The position numbers were made by a program, and so were the translations under genes. The notes beneath the pieces were generated by a model, which did no database searches, was not told where the DNA came from, and saw nothing but the letters and a program-made list of their open reading frames with translations. From Fragum whitleyi (taxonomy: Eukaryota > Mollusca > Bivalvia > Cardiida > Cardiidae), in NCBI GenBank assembly GCA_948146395.1, contig OX411557.1, positions 38,953,689-39,017,688 of the forward strand: a stretch of DNA of 64,000 nucleotides. Direction: 5' to 3'. Positions 14,401 to 25,094 of this stretch are shown here, piece by piece. Position 1 is the stretch's first letter. Every line of letters starts with the position of its first letter.

Positions 14401-17400
14401 TACTCGGATTTACACGTGCTTTCATAGGGATCAATAACAAACGGTATTGAAAGTAATATATATTTTGTTAATTGATAAAATTTGTCGGTAAATGTTATTT
14501 AAGCATTTTTCATAGAGGTCAAATTCAGGTTAAATAAACCAAAGTATACAATAGAAAAGGAAGGAAGCACTGGACCTTTATTTTCTAGTGACCAAAACAC
14601 TGATTTCTTTTTCAGTAAATACGACAATATCCAACCTGACCACCACAGCTCCGGAAGTACTTGACGATGAGGATTGGAAACTTCGCATAAGAGAGGTAAA
14701 ATCGAGGGATCTGCGCAAAACTATTGTAAGTGCCTATATATTTATAGGCACTTACAATAGTATTGCGCTGACCCCTCGAAATGTTCTCGGTTTAACTTAA
14801 CAGTGTTTCATCTTTGTACTTGGCAAAAAAACATGTAACGTGCTGAATGAGAATTCTTGCGCCGTGAAATATGCCTTCATGCAATTTTAATGTCATTTCA
14901 TACACAGCTTGACAGATAGTAGACTATTTTATCTTCGCAGAAACTTTACCTTCTTCTAAAGCGCAGTGGTTCACAAATAAAGAATATACTCAGTGTATCG
15001 GTATATACATTTCCAGTAAAAGCAATAAATGTGATAATAATAAACAATTGCGCGAGTGTGTGATATGTTAAATATTTTCAAAAGCAAAAGTGTATTTAGA
15101 TAGTCAGCGGGCGTTTTTGTCGTAATTTCTGTCTTTGCCTGCGCATTCAGCCATTGTTTGCGCCTCACTTTTGTGTCAATTTGTTCGAAATGACACACTA
15201 AGACTCTTAAAAGTCATATAGGACATATCCAGCTATCGAAATGTTATATTTTAGTAAGTTTTGATTTAATTTATAAATTGATATTGATACATACCGTCAG
15301 TTTATCGTATATATTTTATCCAGATACAGGGAGCCGTACTAGTAGCGTCATGTTTCGAAGTCCTTGTTCCTTTGAGCGGTATACTGGGATTCCTACTCCG
15401 TTATGTTGGTCCACTGACGATAGCCCCCACTATCACGCTTATTGGCGTTGCCCTTTTTGAGACAGCAGCCAATTATTCGGGAAAACACTGGTACATTGCA
15501 ATCGCGTAAGTAAGCTAACATCAATCGTTGTTCATTTTATGTATACATTCTGTGATATTTTCACTTGGCAGTCCATTGCGTAGCCGTGTTGTAATTCGAC
15601 AAGGGTAATTTTCAATACTTTTTCGTTTTCTTTAAAAAAAGTCGACAATTTTAGTTAAGATGTGTAAATGACTACCCCAAAACCAAAAAGTAATTTGCTT
15701 TGCAAAATGAACAAAATTCCTTGTTGGGTTACAAAAACCGCGAAACCTTAGCATTTCTAAGCTAAAGTTACGAGGGTTTGGTGACCTTCCGCCGATTTAA
15801 CGTTACAAGTTGTATCTTCTTAAGCAAATCTGGTTTACCTTTACCTTAAATGCAACAAGACGTTACTAAGGGCCGCCCTGCCAGAGCAAAAAGCAGAGGG
15901 GAAATCAAAGATTAATGTATCTTATGTAAAAAGAGACATTATGACCTACGTCGCGGGAGTTAAATAAACTCGTTGAATAGTTTTGATATTACACGGGTGT
16001 TATTACACTAGTGGAATAACAAAGCAAATTAGCTTAGAGTGAATAGCTACGCTATTTTGTTACCGCGGAAATGACGTCATATTCTATGTATTATGACGTC
16101 AGTTTAAAAGGCGTTATAAATTTCGCGAAAAATTGTAATGTTGAATTTCAAGAATTTTGACTTTTTTTCGCAAAAATTTCGGTCATATTATAAATAGAAT
16201 ATAAACTTTGTGCTCATGATACCGAATTTATAAATTTCGTCATCTATTAACAGCTAAAAGCTCGATATTCTATGATCACTCATTTATGATATTCTCTTTA
16301 TCATCAGTGGACTGAAATTCTTTTGGGTAATTGGAAGGTTCTATGTGACTTTTCGTTAAGACTGTTGGGCCCATCAGAAGAAATACATAGGTTGTCAGTT
16401 AAAAAAAACATTGTCAGTATATCATTTTGCAATGCCCAGTCCTGAGAAGCACTTGAAAAAAGGGAGTTTATCATTTTGATAACACGAGAACAGTGCATTA
16501 AGATGATGGAAGGGTTGTAATGAAGTTACATTTCGAAAATGGACGAATGGAAGAAAATCTGAAAGGAAATATATGGAAAAGTTTTACTTACGAGCCAAAT
16601 AAACGGAAATACACATCGCCATCGTTAAATCAGCTCTGCGTTCAGGATGACAAAACGATGTTATTTTTTTGCCAATTATATGCCGCATTTCACGCAAGTA
16701 CACGAGCGAATCGGGGTAAAATTGGCAAACAATTTGCACGGTTTTGTCATTCTGAACTCAGGGCCGATGTTCTATTTCTGTTCTTCCTTCTTAGCAAGTT
16801 TCAAAATTTCTGCGATCATTTGCTTCTTCAGATTTCTCCAATTAGATAAAAATATAAATAAAGTTCTATGTAATTTCTTCTTAAATCATATGTGCGTTTT
16901 ACGCAATTTCTTTATAATTTTAACCATTTTCAGGACTATGGTTCTCATAACGATATTTTCTCAGTATCTTGAAAAGTTTGCGTTTACTATGAAGCTTGAC
17001 AAACAGATCAAAGGACAAAAGGTTACAACAGAGACAAAAATTCCTGTGTTTACATTATATCCGGTAAGGAGAATTGTATCATAGACATGATGGTTAATGA
17101 GCGATTTAACTAACTGTTTACGCAAAATTATAAATTAGAAATCTCTGCTTAAAATGTTTATACATTTTACCTTTAATACCTCACAGATTCAAAAACCAAT
17201 GCAAATATAATTCTTTAAGTTTTGTCACCTTGTTCCCTTTATAATACACTGTAAATGCAGAGTAGCCCAGATTTGATCAAAGAGAAAAGATTCAACAATG
17301 ACTCTTATATTGAGATGTGTTCTTTTTAAAATCACTGATTTAATGACTGTCATTAAAAAATATTTACAAAAAAAGTTCTCCCGCAAAATTTGAGCAGGGT

Positions 17401-20400
17401 CATATTCTACTTTGTTTCATTCACAGGTGTTGCTTGCGATGGCAGTCTCTTGGATTATATGTGTAATACTCACCGTAACAAACGTTTTACCAGATGATCC
17501 TTCAAAATGGGGCTATGATGCTCGAACAGACATAAAAAGTTATTTGATAAGGGAAGCAAGCTGGTTCCGTATTCCTTACCCAGGTAGATATGTTAAGTGC
17601 GCAACTACGATTGCTTAACGAAGCTAAATCCACATGGATTTTTGTTTTTTTAATTATCCAGTACACCAACGCTCTGTAAGGATATTAACATGTGCGAATA
17701 CGACAACTTCGCATTTCCCTGCAATTTCAGACGTTCTTAGCTACTGTGCTACCGAGCCAGCCTTCACGTTATGGTCAAATAACGCATACAAATCTATTTT
17801 TCAATGAAGGACACGTTATGTTCAAAATGTCTTTTTATCATTTTTACTTTAATAAAAAAAACAAACAACAACAAAAAAAAAAACAAAACAAAAAAAAAAA
17901 AAACAAAAAAAAAACGAAGACTCATTTTCATGGCTGAATACTGAAATGTGGTAATTAATTTTATTTTTTATTTTTCAGAGAAATGAATGTAATATACAAA
18001 AAAATACGATTTGAGTAAAGCGATCTCTACTTTTTATAGAGATGTTAATTAAGTAATTAAATGAATTACAAGCTCCAAAGTATAAGTCCTACTCCCGTCG
18101 AAAGATGGAGCGTATAATGGGATCACCCTTGGCGTCCAGCGACTGGGGTCCGACGACTTGCGGGCGGGCTGCGTCCACTTCTTTGTCCGGAGATAAACGG
18201 TCCCCTTCTGTCCGATTAACTTCAAACTTGGCAATTATGTGCCTATCATGATTACGGAGTGATGTGCACAAGAAACGTTTCTCTTCCTACCTTAATTTTT
18301 AGTTATAACCTTTTTTTTTCATAATTGGGCAGCCAGCACTTCAACGTGCGTATCTTGTGACAATTTACCACATAGTTTTGTATTTGATGTGATTTTGGGT
18401 CAAAAGCTATTGAAAAATCGATGTTTTCCCTCCATCCTTTAATTTCATTGTTAAATAATTGCATATTGTTCAAGTGCGAAGTTATGATAGCGCAAACAGT
18501 GCATTCTGAAAGCGTTATTTGATATTTTCAGGTCAATGGGGAACGCCGACAGTGAGTGTCGGGGCTGTAATTGGGATTTTAGCTGGTATTTTAGCTTCAA
18601 TGGTGGAATCCATCGGTGATTACTACGCATGCGCAAAGTTATGTGGATTGCCACCTCCACCGACACATGCAATAAACCGGGGTATGCCTGTTTGTCCTTT
18701 ATATATATATATATATATAACGTACTTAGTGTATTGTATGTAAAAAATATCTAACGAGGTTGGGAGAATTGATCATTTTCGAGGCTCTGCCGAGACAATT
18801 ATCAATTCTCACAACCGAGTAAGATATTTTCTGCATACAAAACACTAAGTACGTATTATATTTATCTTATAACCTCTATTTGTCTTGTATTCGTCGATGT
18901 TTCTATCGAAATGCAAGTTTCTAAAAATAACCGCATTATTTCAGTGTTCTAAAAATAACTATGTGATATCATAAAAAAATATCAGATGGGATGTTATCAC
19001 ACGGATTTCTTAATAGTTATAAGATAAAGAATCATTCATCTGAATTATCATTTGAGTCTGTGCGTGACATTTCCGACAATTTCGCACCAGGGCGAGGTAC
19101 GAACATTGTGTAGCGTTAACAACAATGCAATAATGATATATGCTGACTGCTTGAAGATGGAATAAGACCTTATCTGTCTATAAAGTGCATAGCGAAGATT
19201 CTGGTCAGACTGTGCGTCTGCACAGGCTGGTCAGAAGCTTCGCTATGCGCACAATTTGAAATTGTTTGAAATGTCACGCACTGGCTCATTTTATGATACT
19301 TTAATCTTCAAATAAGACGATTTTTGGTCAGAATTTCAAATAACTTGAAACAAGTCCGCTTGGACTTAGTAGAAAATGTTTTGTCCAATTGTTGGTTTTT
19401 TGAGGTTTAAAAAACCTTTTGTCCTTACTGTTTAAGTATTTGAAATGGCGATGAATGGCTGTACCTCAAAGATATGATATTTAAATCTTGTTGAACAAAG
19501 GCCGCATAATTCCTTTATCGAAAAAGAGAATATTTCGGCATGATTCTCAGAAACCAATGAGTTTGTCTAAAAGATGTGATATATTGCAACAGAACAAAAA
19601 AAAAAAAAAAAAAAAAACAAAAAAAAAAAAAAAAAAAAAAACACTATTTCAATTTAGTGCGTTACCAGCTGTGGATGCGAAACCATTAATGTTGGAAGGA
19701 ATGATGTATAAATGAGGAAAAATAATAGATAAAATGATGGTTAAAACATATATAATTTCTCCTTTTCACGTAAAATAATAACTTTTTGGCGCTACAAACT
19801 TTTAAATCTTCGAATTAAAAATTCAATAATTAGATAGCTGTCAATAATTTCATGGACCAACGCATTTAAGAAAATCAGCGAACTCTTATTGTTTTGCAGC
19901 AATTTTTATTTATTTTATATTTCTTGTGATATTTCAATGATATGTGTGAGTGTTTGGAATAAATTAATGGAGCGCCGAGTGAGTGATTTGGATTAGTTTT
20001 GATCGGAGAAAGTGTCAATTTCACGATTCTTCTACCTGCATGTACCTCTTCATTTTACAGGGTTATTCATGGAAGGAGTATCAGGTATTCTCTCAGGGGC
20101 CTGGGGTTCAGGAAACGGGACCACATCCTACAGTCCTAATATAGGAGCTATTGGTCTTACAAAGGAAAGTGATTTTTTGTATTACTAATTGGCTAAAGCG
20201 TTTATATATTACATAATTTGGAAAGTAATATGACTATATTCTTATTTTGATTTTAAACAAATTTTCGAATTTCAAGTATGTTTCCTTGATAATAATTGAC
20301 TGTTTTAAGTATCTTACAGTTTGATATTTCTCTCTTCCTCTCGAGGATAAATCATTCTAATCTAATTCATTTTCGTTTCATTTTGAGAGGCAATTTCTAA

Positions 20401-23400
20401 CACGTTGATGAGTTATCTGTAGAAAGATAAACGCAAATATTTTACAGGTGGCGAGTCGACGTGTAATTTACGTATGCGGAGTTTTCTTGTTGCTTTCGGG
20501 CAGTGTACTGAAATTTAGCGCCCTTGTAGCATCCCTACCGGAACCAATTCTTGGTGGATCATTTATGGTTTTGTTCGGTAAAATCATTTTGATACATTTC
20601 CCTTAATTTGTATATTTCAAATTAAAGGTAACATACTTTTATTAGCTCTATTGACCGAAGGCCAGCGAGCTTTTGTCATGGCGGTGTACCCGTCGTGCGT
20701 ACGTCCGTCCTTGCGTACGTGCGTAAACTACTGGTACTGTTTCAAAGACACTTGACATGAATGATCTTTGGCTGACCCTTTTCTAATGTTGTTCAAGAAA
20801 TTTGGATTGACCCCGAAATATGGGTGTGGTAGGGCGGGGATTATTTTTACTATAAACTCTTTTAAAATATTCTCTCTCCCTGCTTGTCAGGGCGAAGATT
20901 ATCCTTTTTATGAAATCTTTAAAAATAATTTTGTCCTTTACCATTTTTTTTATTTCATTAAAACTTGACATGAATGTTCTTTGAGTGACCCGTTTCATGA
21001 ATTGTTCAAGAAATTTTGATTGACCCCAGGGGCTTAGTTTTACTATAAAATCAAAATGAATCTTCTTCTGCCAGACTGTTGAACCAATAGAAATGAAACA
21101 ATGAATGAGTGTTTCTTGGGTGATCCAATTCTCAAGTTTTTCAAGAAATTTTGTCTGGCCCCCAATGAAGAGTGTTGAGTGGTGGGGCTTATTTTCACTT
21201 TAAAAAAAGTTCTCCTCCCAAACCATTGGACCAATTTCTTTGCAGAAAAATATTCCTTGGGTAAATTTCCTCTTAGCAAGACTTTGGGCAATATACGGTT
21301 GTAGCCTGGCGGGTCTTATGTTAACAAAAATGACCGTCTTTTCCAAATGATATAAACAGTATTGTTTCATTGTTAAGATCAATCAAGACAAATCTGTCTA
21401 TCTTATAATAAGGAACTTTTCCTGTTTAGAATCAATACTAATACATGTTTTGGAAAAGGGCTTTGCATACAAGTCTTACCCTTCCTCCACTAAAATCGAA
21501 TTTTCTGTCCATCCTTTGGCCTATTCACAAATTTCCTTGTAACTTCTATATCTGGTTGAGTTTCTCAATGATACATTTGAAAGCCAGTGAAGCGTTTCAG
21601 ACCCTCTTTGGCCTCTTGTTTAACTTGAGTTTCTAAGTCCAAATTTGCAAACATTAACGTATTCTTAATTACGATTACCAAAAACAATTATCGGGCCTTT
21701 TATTGTAAATTATTTGTCAAGCACAGAATTGTATTTATCGAATTTCTATCAAATACTAGTTCTCATTTTTTCTGCGAATAATTATAGTTATCAACTAATA
21801 ATGTGGAATTAACTTGATGAAATTATGTTATTTTGATCACGCATTTAGTTGTATCATGCCATGCGCTGTTATTTGCCCTTTGTTCTACATGATGTGGAAA
21901 TGTTTTTATACCTTTATAAGCACTCTAGAAAGTCTCATTGGTATTTAAAAGCGTAATTTTATTTGAATTAATTCCGTGAACGGCCGGAACAGGATTCATT
22001 TAATAAAAAATGCTCTTTTTCTATAGGTATGGTTGTAAGCGTTGGTCTATCGAATTTACAGTATGTAAACATATCTTCTTCAAGGACATCATTTATAGTC
22101 GGAACATCACTCTTGTTTGGCCTAGGCTTTCCGTTCTGGATGAGTAAATATGGAAAGATAGATACAGGTACAATAAATCAATACAATTAATCTGTACATG
22201 TCAAAGATCGCAATTTCAAAGTTCCCTTTGTTTCATTCAAATCGACGACAAAGTCTTAACTAATTCATTACTTCATTATTTTTTTTTTCAATATTCTATT
22301 TATCTTATTTGGCTGGAGTTTGGGTTTGGAGCTCAAAAATGTTATTATTTTAATCAAAATGATCGTGTTTCGATTCATTTCCTTAAGTGTTATGTAATTG
22401 TCATTTCATTATTTTAATAACGTGATTAACACCGATCGGTGAACATTTCTTTCAAAATAAAAGAAATAATAAATAACTTTTGATAAAAATATAAAGAAGA
22501 AGACATATTCTGTGTCCGATTCTTTACTTGGTTTCAAAAGAAAGTGCGATGTTTCATTCATTGGTTTTCCTTATTTTTTGCAAAGTTGGAGGAACTCTTG
22601 CTTGAAAAATCTGTTGCGTGTTTGAGATATGACCCTGTAGAAACGAAACATGAAATCCGATTTCACAAAAAGTTAGGTATACTGTGGGCACTTGTTCAGC
22701 ACATATGGTGTTGAAATTGGCCCTCCTAGAATTTCTTTTCTGGTAAAGAGAAATTTTCTTATACGATATTTCCTAGTTTGACTAAGGACTCCCAACGATT
22801 TCCAAACAGGAGTTTGAGTTTACGTATAGACGTCACACTTACGCCAACGTTAGAAATCGCTAGGTTGATTGGTCAGATACAACGGTACAAAAGCGTTATA
22901 CAATATCAGTTGATACGTAACAGAGGATGATCAAGCGGATATATACGATTTCCATTTGAGTATGAGTGCTAATTTAATTTCATTGACAGTTTTCTTCGCA
23001 CGGGGTTAATTTTCGCCCACACAGGAAAATTGTACGTCGACCTAGGTTGTTTTATAGTATACAATTGTTATTCAGATGTGAATTTATTACAAGGTATAAC
23101 GCAGGAATTGAACTGAATGCAATTCAAAATTAGTTATTCATCAACTGTGGGATGCAAAAGCGAATCATTCAAAATAAAAAATCCTTTACTAGCCTAAAGT
23201 CAATGAGTTCCGTGTGCCGTTTTTCTCACAGTACCGATGGTCAATAGTACCGAGGATTGTCATGCAAAATTTTGTGACGGTACATTGAATAAGTTTCGAG
23301 ATATTCGAATTTTAAAAGAGCACACTTTCATTTGGAACTGAGTATATGTACTTCTTTTCAAATGTCTTACCCTCTATGAACGTATTACCTTTTTTCCCCT

Positions 23401-25009
23401 TTATTTAATCATATGTGTATGCATTGCACTACAATAAGTGTGTTATTTGTTCTCACAGCCTCCTTTTGGTAGTTTTTTTTCTTATCTGTTCTCTCCTCCT
23501 TTCCCCATCATCGCAATATTTTCCCTATCTAGTTCTAAGTATGAGCTTAACATTTTTACTAGCCAATGTCTTCGTTTTTGCATTTTTGTTTTTGCTCAAA
23601 TTCGTATTTGAGTAATTTTGAAGCTGACATAATTTATTGATTTGAATTTCATTTGTTATGTTTAGTTATATTTGTCATGTAGATATATAGCTTAATTATA
23701 GAAAAAAAGAAATCATTGAAACAATTCGCGGCTTGTTTTCTAAATCCTTTCATTCAAAATGTATGGTACCTATTAACGAACAATAAATGGTATAGGTATT
23801 TAAATTTGAAAATGAATCAATAAAACTTGGTGTAACAGTCAAATTACTTGCTTAAGCGCTGCGTATCTTAGAACAAGAAATAAGCAAGTGCGTGACATCT
23901 CCAACAACATCAAATGTGTGCAAAGCAAAGAATCTGTCCAGCCTGTGCATCCGCACAGTCTGACCAGAGTTTTCACTTTGCTCTCTCTAGATAGATAAGG
24001 TCCAAATTATCTTTATACAGACAGGTAATCTTTTAATTACACTCTGTGGCTGTGTAGGCTGCTCAATGTTTGCAACTTACACACATGTTAAATTGTTGGG
24101 AATGTCACGCACAGGCTCATGCTATATATTTCAAGGAGTAGACGAGCTTGACCAAATATTCACGGTGATTTGTTCGACCAGCATGTTTATTGGAGGACTT
24201 GTTGGCTTCATATTGGACAACACGATTCCAGGTTTGAATTAATGAAATTAATTTCTTATTAAAGAAATAGAAAAAAATATGTTACATTATGATTAAAAAG
24301 TTATGGGTAAAGCGAAGGGAAATCCAGGCGAAAAGTTAACTGCTTACAGACTTAAATTATTAAATTATTGTATTATTTGGTTTGTCTATCTGGCTGTTCA
24401 TCTGGCTGTATCTATCTGGCTGTACATTTTGAACCATATTCGAAACCAAATAAAGATAACCTGCCTTGACTTCAAGGTGAAAATGCTCGTGAAACGTATT
24501 AATTATGGTGTCTTGCTTTGCGCGTTATTTTGCGTGCAATATGGCTGCATTTTCATATTTCTTCGAATCGAAGCACTGGTCCAATTGCATAGAAAATAAT
24601 ATGATTAAACTGTACTTATACATCACTATGATACAACATATCATAACCGGGGTTGGATAAGACATGGTAGGTAGGAAGTTGTATTCTTAACATCACACAA
24701 ATACACAGATAAAGATGAAATGAGAATCTTTTCCAAATACATTTAATTCTTTAGTACGGTTTTAATAACTGTTACCCTTCATTGACTCTGTCAAAGAATG
24801 AACCATTTATAATTACAGGGACAAAAAAAGAACGCGGTCTTTTAGCGTGGCAAATAGTCGACGAGGATAAACAAAGCGATATGAGTGCATATGATATTCC
24901 ATTTGTGCAGAACTATATCGACAGATCATGGCTTCGATATTTACCAATATTGTCAAGCCGACGGAACTACAAGAAGAATGAAGATAATGTAGAAAGTTCA
25001 CATCTTTGA
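11250..25009 (+). CDS. SLC23A1-like: SLC23 family transporter, copy A (13 exons, 5' end missing)
   Basis: Nucleobase-ascorbate transporter family (NAT/SLC23), a polytopic plasma-membrane carrier; animal members are Na+-coupled ascorbate or nucleobase importers. Thirteen exons join in phase into 1665 nt (554 residues plus stop): 11250-11407, 13889-13989, 14146-14190, 14616-14695, 15324-15505, 16934-17063, 17427-17583, 18532-18681, 20061-20164, 20448-20577, 22027-22167, 24136-24231, 24819-25009. Family landmarks in order: [34 protein letters not shown], the TM8 acidic motif [28 protein letters not shown], the NAT signature [25 protein letters not shown] and [11 protein letters not shown]. The Pro at the start of the signature is typical of ascorbate carriers. 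The N-terminal exon (family PPWY...LLG) was not found between 1 and 11249 and probably lies upstream. One junction uses a GA donor. A candidate AATAAA lies 63 nt after the stop (25072-25077). The family call is firm; the substrate is inference. Confidence 0.93.
11711..13375. mobile_element. Non-autonomous TIR element, hAT-like ends
   Basis: Perfect 20-bp terminal inverted repeats beginning CAGGGGCCTCTTTCAAGAAA, with the complement ending at 13375. CAGGG termini suggest hAT. The interior repeats TCGTACGAT-type sequence near both ends and has no transposase ORF. No clear 8-bp target duplication is seen. It sits in the intron between SLC23 exons A1 and A2. Confidence 0.65.
13413..13834. repeat. 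MITE-like family 'CGTGAAATTGA', copy 2
   Basis: Ends ACAACGTGAAATTGACATTC and TATCAATTTCACGT. The centre has the family palindrome ATCGCTAATTTTGTTCA...TGAACAAAATTTGCGAT. Ends 55 nt before exon A2 of SLC23 copy A. Confidence 0.7.
13889..13989 (+). CDS. SLC23A1-like: SLC23 copy A, exon A2 (TM3)
   Basis: Acceptor TTGTAG, donor GTAATG. With the AG of exon A1 it reads [18 protein letters not shown], a strong family match, then LSLPKWTC, where the extracellular loop begins. Confidence 0.93.
14146..14190 (+). CDS. SLC23A1-like: SLC23 copy A, exon A3 (loop micro-exon, 45 nt)
   Basis: A 45-nt exon between acceptor TTTCTAG and donor GTAAAG that keeps phase 1 at both ends. It reads [16 protein letters not shown], part of the variable extracellular loop between TM3 and TM4. 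It is placed by phase and splice sites; the loop itself is not conserved. Confidence 0.7.
14616..14695 (+). CDS. SLC23A1-like: SLC23 copy A, exon A4 (glycosylated loop, RIRE)
   Basis: Acceptor TTTTTCAG, donor GTAAAA. Reads [10 protein letters not shown]... and ends [11 protein letters not shown], the family's conserved lead-in to IQGA. NTT and NLT are N-glycosylation sequons in a loop that is extracellular and glycosylated in ascorbate carriers. A stronger donor sits 30 nt downstream in frame (see findings). Confidence 0.88.
14720..14761 (+). promoter_or_regulatory. Perfect hairpin containing an alternative 5' splice site
   Basis: Arms 14720-14738 and 14743-14761 are perfect 19-nt complements around a TATT loop, 24 nt past the donor of exon A4. 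The left arm holds GTAAGT, a full U1-consensus donor, at 14726. Using it would extend exon A4 in frame by ten codons ([10 protein letters not shown]). The structure and the donor are seen; a splicing role is inferred. Confidence 0.5.
15324..15505 (+). CDS. SLC23A1-like: SLC23 copy A, exon A5 (TM4-TM5)
   Basis: Acceptor TATCCAG, donor GTAAGT. Reads [15 protein letters not shown], then [18 protein letters not shown], then [15 protein letters not shown], all in family order. Confidence 0.93.
15958..16245 (+). repeat. Dispersed non-coding repeat, copy 1 (SLC23 intron)
   Basis: AACTCGTTGAATAGTTTTGA, ATTACACGGGTGTTATTACA, GGAAATGACGTCATATTC and AAAGGCGTTATAAATTTCGC. Reverse complement of 25095-25405. 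Confidence 0.6.
16633..16764. repeat. Foldback element 'TTCAGGATGA', copy 2 (SLC23 intron)
   Basis: CTCTGCGTTCAGGATGACAA and TTTTGTCATTCTGAACTCAG are inverted. Overlapping open frames here are shadows of the repeat. Confidence 0.55.
16934..17063 (+). CDS. SLC23A1-like: SLC23 copy A, exon A6 (TM6 and cytoplasmic loop)
   Basis: Acceptor CATTTTCAG, donor GTAAGG. Reads (A)[15 protein letters not shown] and then a Lys-rich stretch with [10 protein letters not shown], matching the family's FSQYL segment and the following cytoplasmic loop. Confidence 0.9.
17427..17583 (+). CDS. SLC23A1-like: SLC23 copy A, exon A7 (TM7)
   Basis: Acceptor TTCACAG, donor GTAGAT. Reads [20 protein letters not shown], then [19 protein letters not shown], ending WFRIPYPG. 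Same 157-nt length and phase as exon B1 of the paralogue. Confidence 0.93.
18532..18681 (+). CDS. SLC23A1-like: SLC23 copy A, exon A8 (TM8 acidic motif)
   Basis: Acceptor TATTTTCAG, donor GTATGC. Reads [15 protein letters not shown], then [17 protein letters not shown] and [11 protein letters not shown]. The Glu in this segment lies in the substrate site of characterised NAT proteins. Confidence 0.95.
18721..19028 (+). repeat. Hairpin MITE family, copy 2 (in SLC23 copy A intron)
   Basis: Large foldback CGTACTTAGTGTATTGTATG ... ACAAAACACTAAGTACG with GAGGTTGGGAGAATTGATCA paired to AATTCTCACAACCGAG, then a conserved flank. Begins 39 nt after exon A8. Confidence 0.68.
19052..19289. repeat. MITE-like family 'GTGCGTGACATTTC', copy 1
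   Basis: Imperfect inverted ends TTTGAGTCTGTGCGTGACAT and ATGTCACGCACTGGCTCA. The inner words GGTCAGACTGTGCGTCTGCA and CACAGGCTGGTCAGAAGC also form a palindrome. Confidence 0.6.
19940..20033. repeat. MITE-like family 'CGTGAAATTGA', copy 3 (partial)
   Basis: Only the right part remains: GAGTGTTTGGAATAAATTAA, GAGCGCCGAGTGAGTGATTT and TGTCAATTTCACGAT. It lies just upstream of exon A9. Confidence 0.6.
20061..20164 (+). CDS. SLC23A1-like: SLC23 copy A, exon A9 (NAT signature; GA donor)
   Basis: Acceptor TTTACAG. Reads [20 protein letters not shown] and ends with the signature [10 protein letters not shown]. The next exon starts VASRRV, so family alignment puts the junction right after this Lys, where the genomic sequence is AAG then GAAAGT: a GA instead of a GT donor. 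Reading on would add ESDFLYY and stop. Confidence 0.9.
20448..20577 (+). CDS. SLC23A1-like: SLC23 copy A, exon A10
   Basis: Acceptor TTTTACAG, donor GTAAAA. Reads [20 protein letters not shown], then [21 protein letters not shown], matching the family's VGSRRV...ASLPxPxLGG segment. Confidence 0.93.
20642..21619 (-). mobile_element. Helentron/pearl-like element, reverse orientation (SLC23 copy A intron)
   Basis: On the minus strand it starts ACAAGAGGCCAAAGAGGG and ends TGGCCTTCGGTCAATAGAGC then CTAAT. A small hairpin (TGGCC-TTC-GGTCA) thus precedes a CTAA terminus. The interior has degenerate tandem units (TTGACATGAATG, TTCAAGAAATTT, GATTGACCCC) and a CGTACGTCCGTCC stretch. Confidence 0.55.
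22027..22167 (+). CDS. SLC23A1-like: SLC23 copy A, exon A11
   Basis: Acceptor TCTATAG, donor GTACAA. Reads [20 protein letters not shown], then [16 protein letters not shown] and KYGKIDTG. 43 of 48 residues are the same in the paralogue exon at 44645-44785. Confidence 0.93.
23883..24119. repeat. MITE-like family 'GTGCGTGACATTTC', copy 2, next to exon A12
   Basis: Ends AAGTGCGTGACATCTCCAAC and GTTGGGAATGTCACGCACAG. Inner GTCCAGCCTGTGCATCCGCA. Its right end is 16 nt from exon A12. Confidence 0.62.
24136..24231 (+). CDS. SLC23A1-like: SLC23 copy A, exon A12
   Basis: Acceptor TTTCAAG with a poor pyrimidine tract, donor GTTTGA. Reads [15 protein letters not shown], then [21 protein letters not shown]-like repeat ends only 16 nt upstream. 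Confidence 0.92.
24819..25009 (+). CDS. SLC23A1-like: SLC23 copy A, last exon A13 (C-terminal tail, stop TGA)
   Basis: Acceptor AATTACAG. Reads [18 protein letters not shown], then SYL-type tail sequence including [13 protein letters not shown], and ends VESSHL before TGA at 25007-25009. The final S-H-L fits a class I PDZ ligand and is shared with copy B. Confidence 0.93.
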
Positions 25010-25094
25010 AAAAAAAATTGAGGATATTGAATGAGTGGTCATGGAATTCCTAATTTATAAAACTCGTCATCAATAAACATTTAAAAACGAGACT

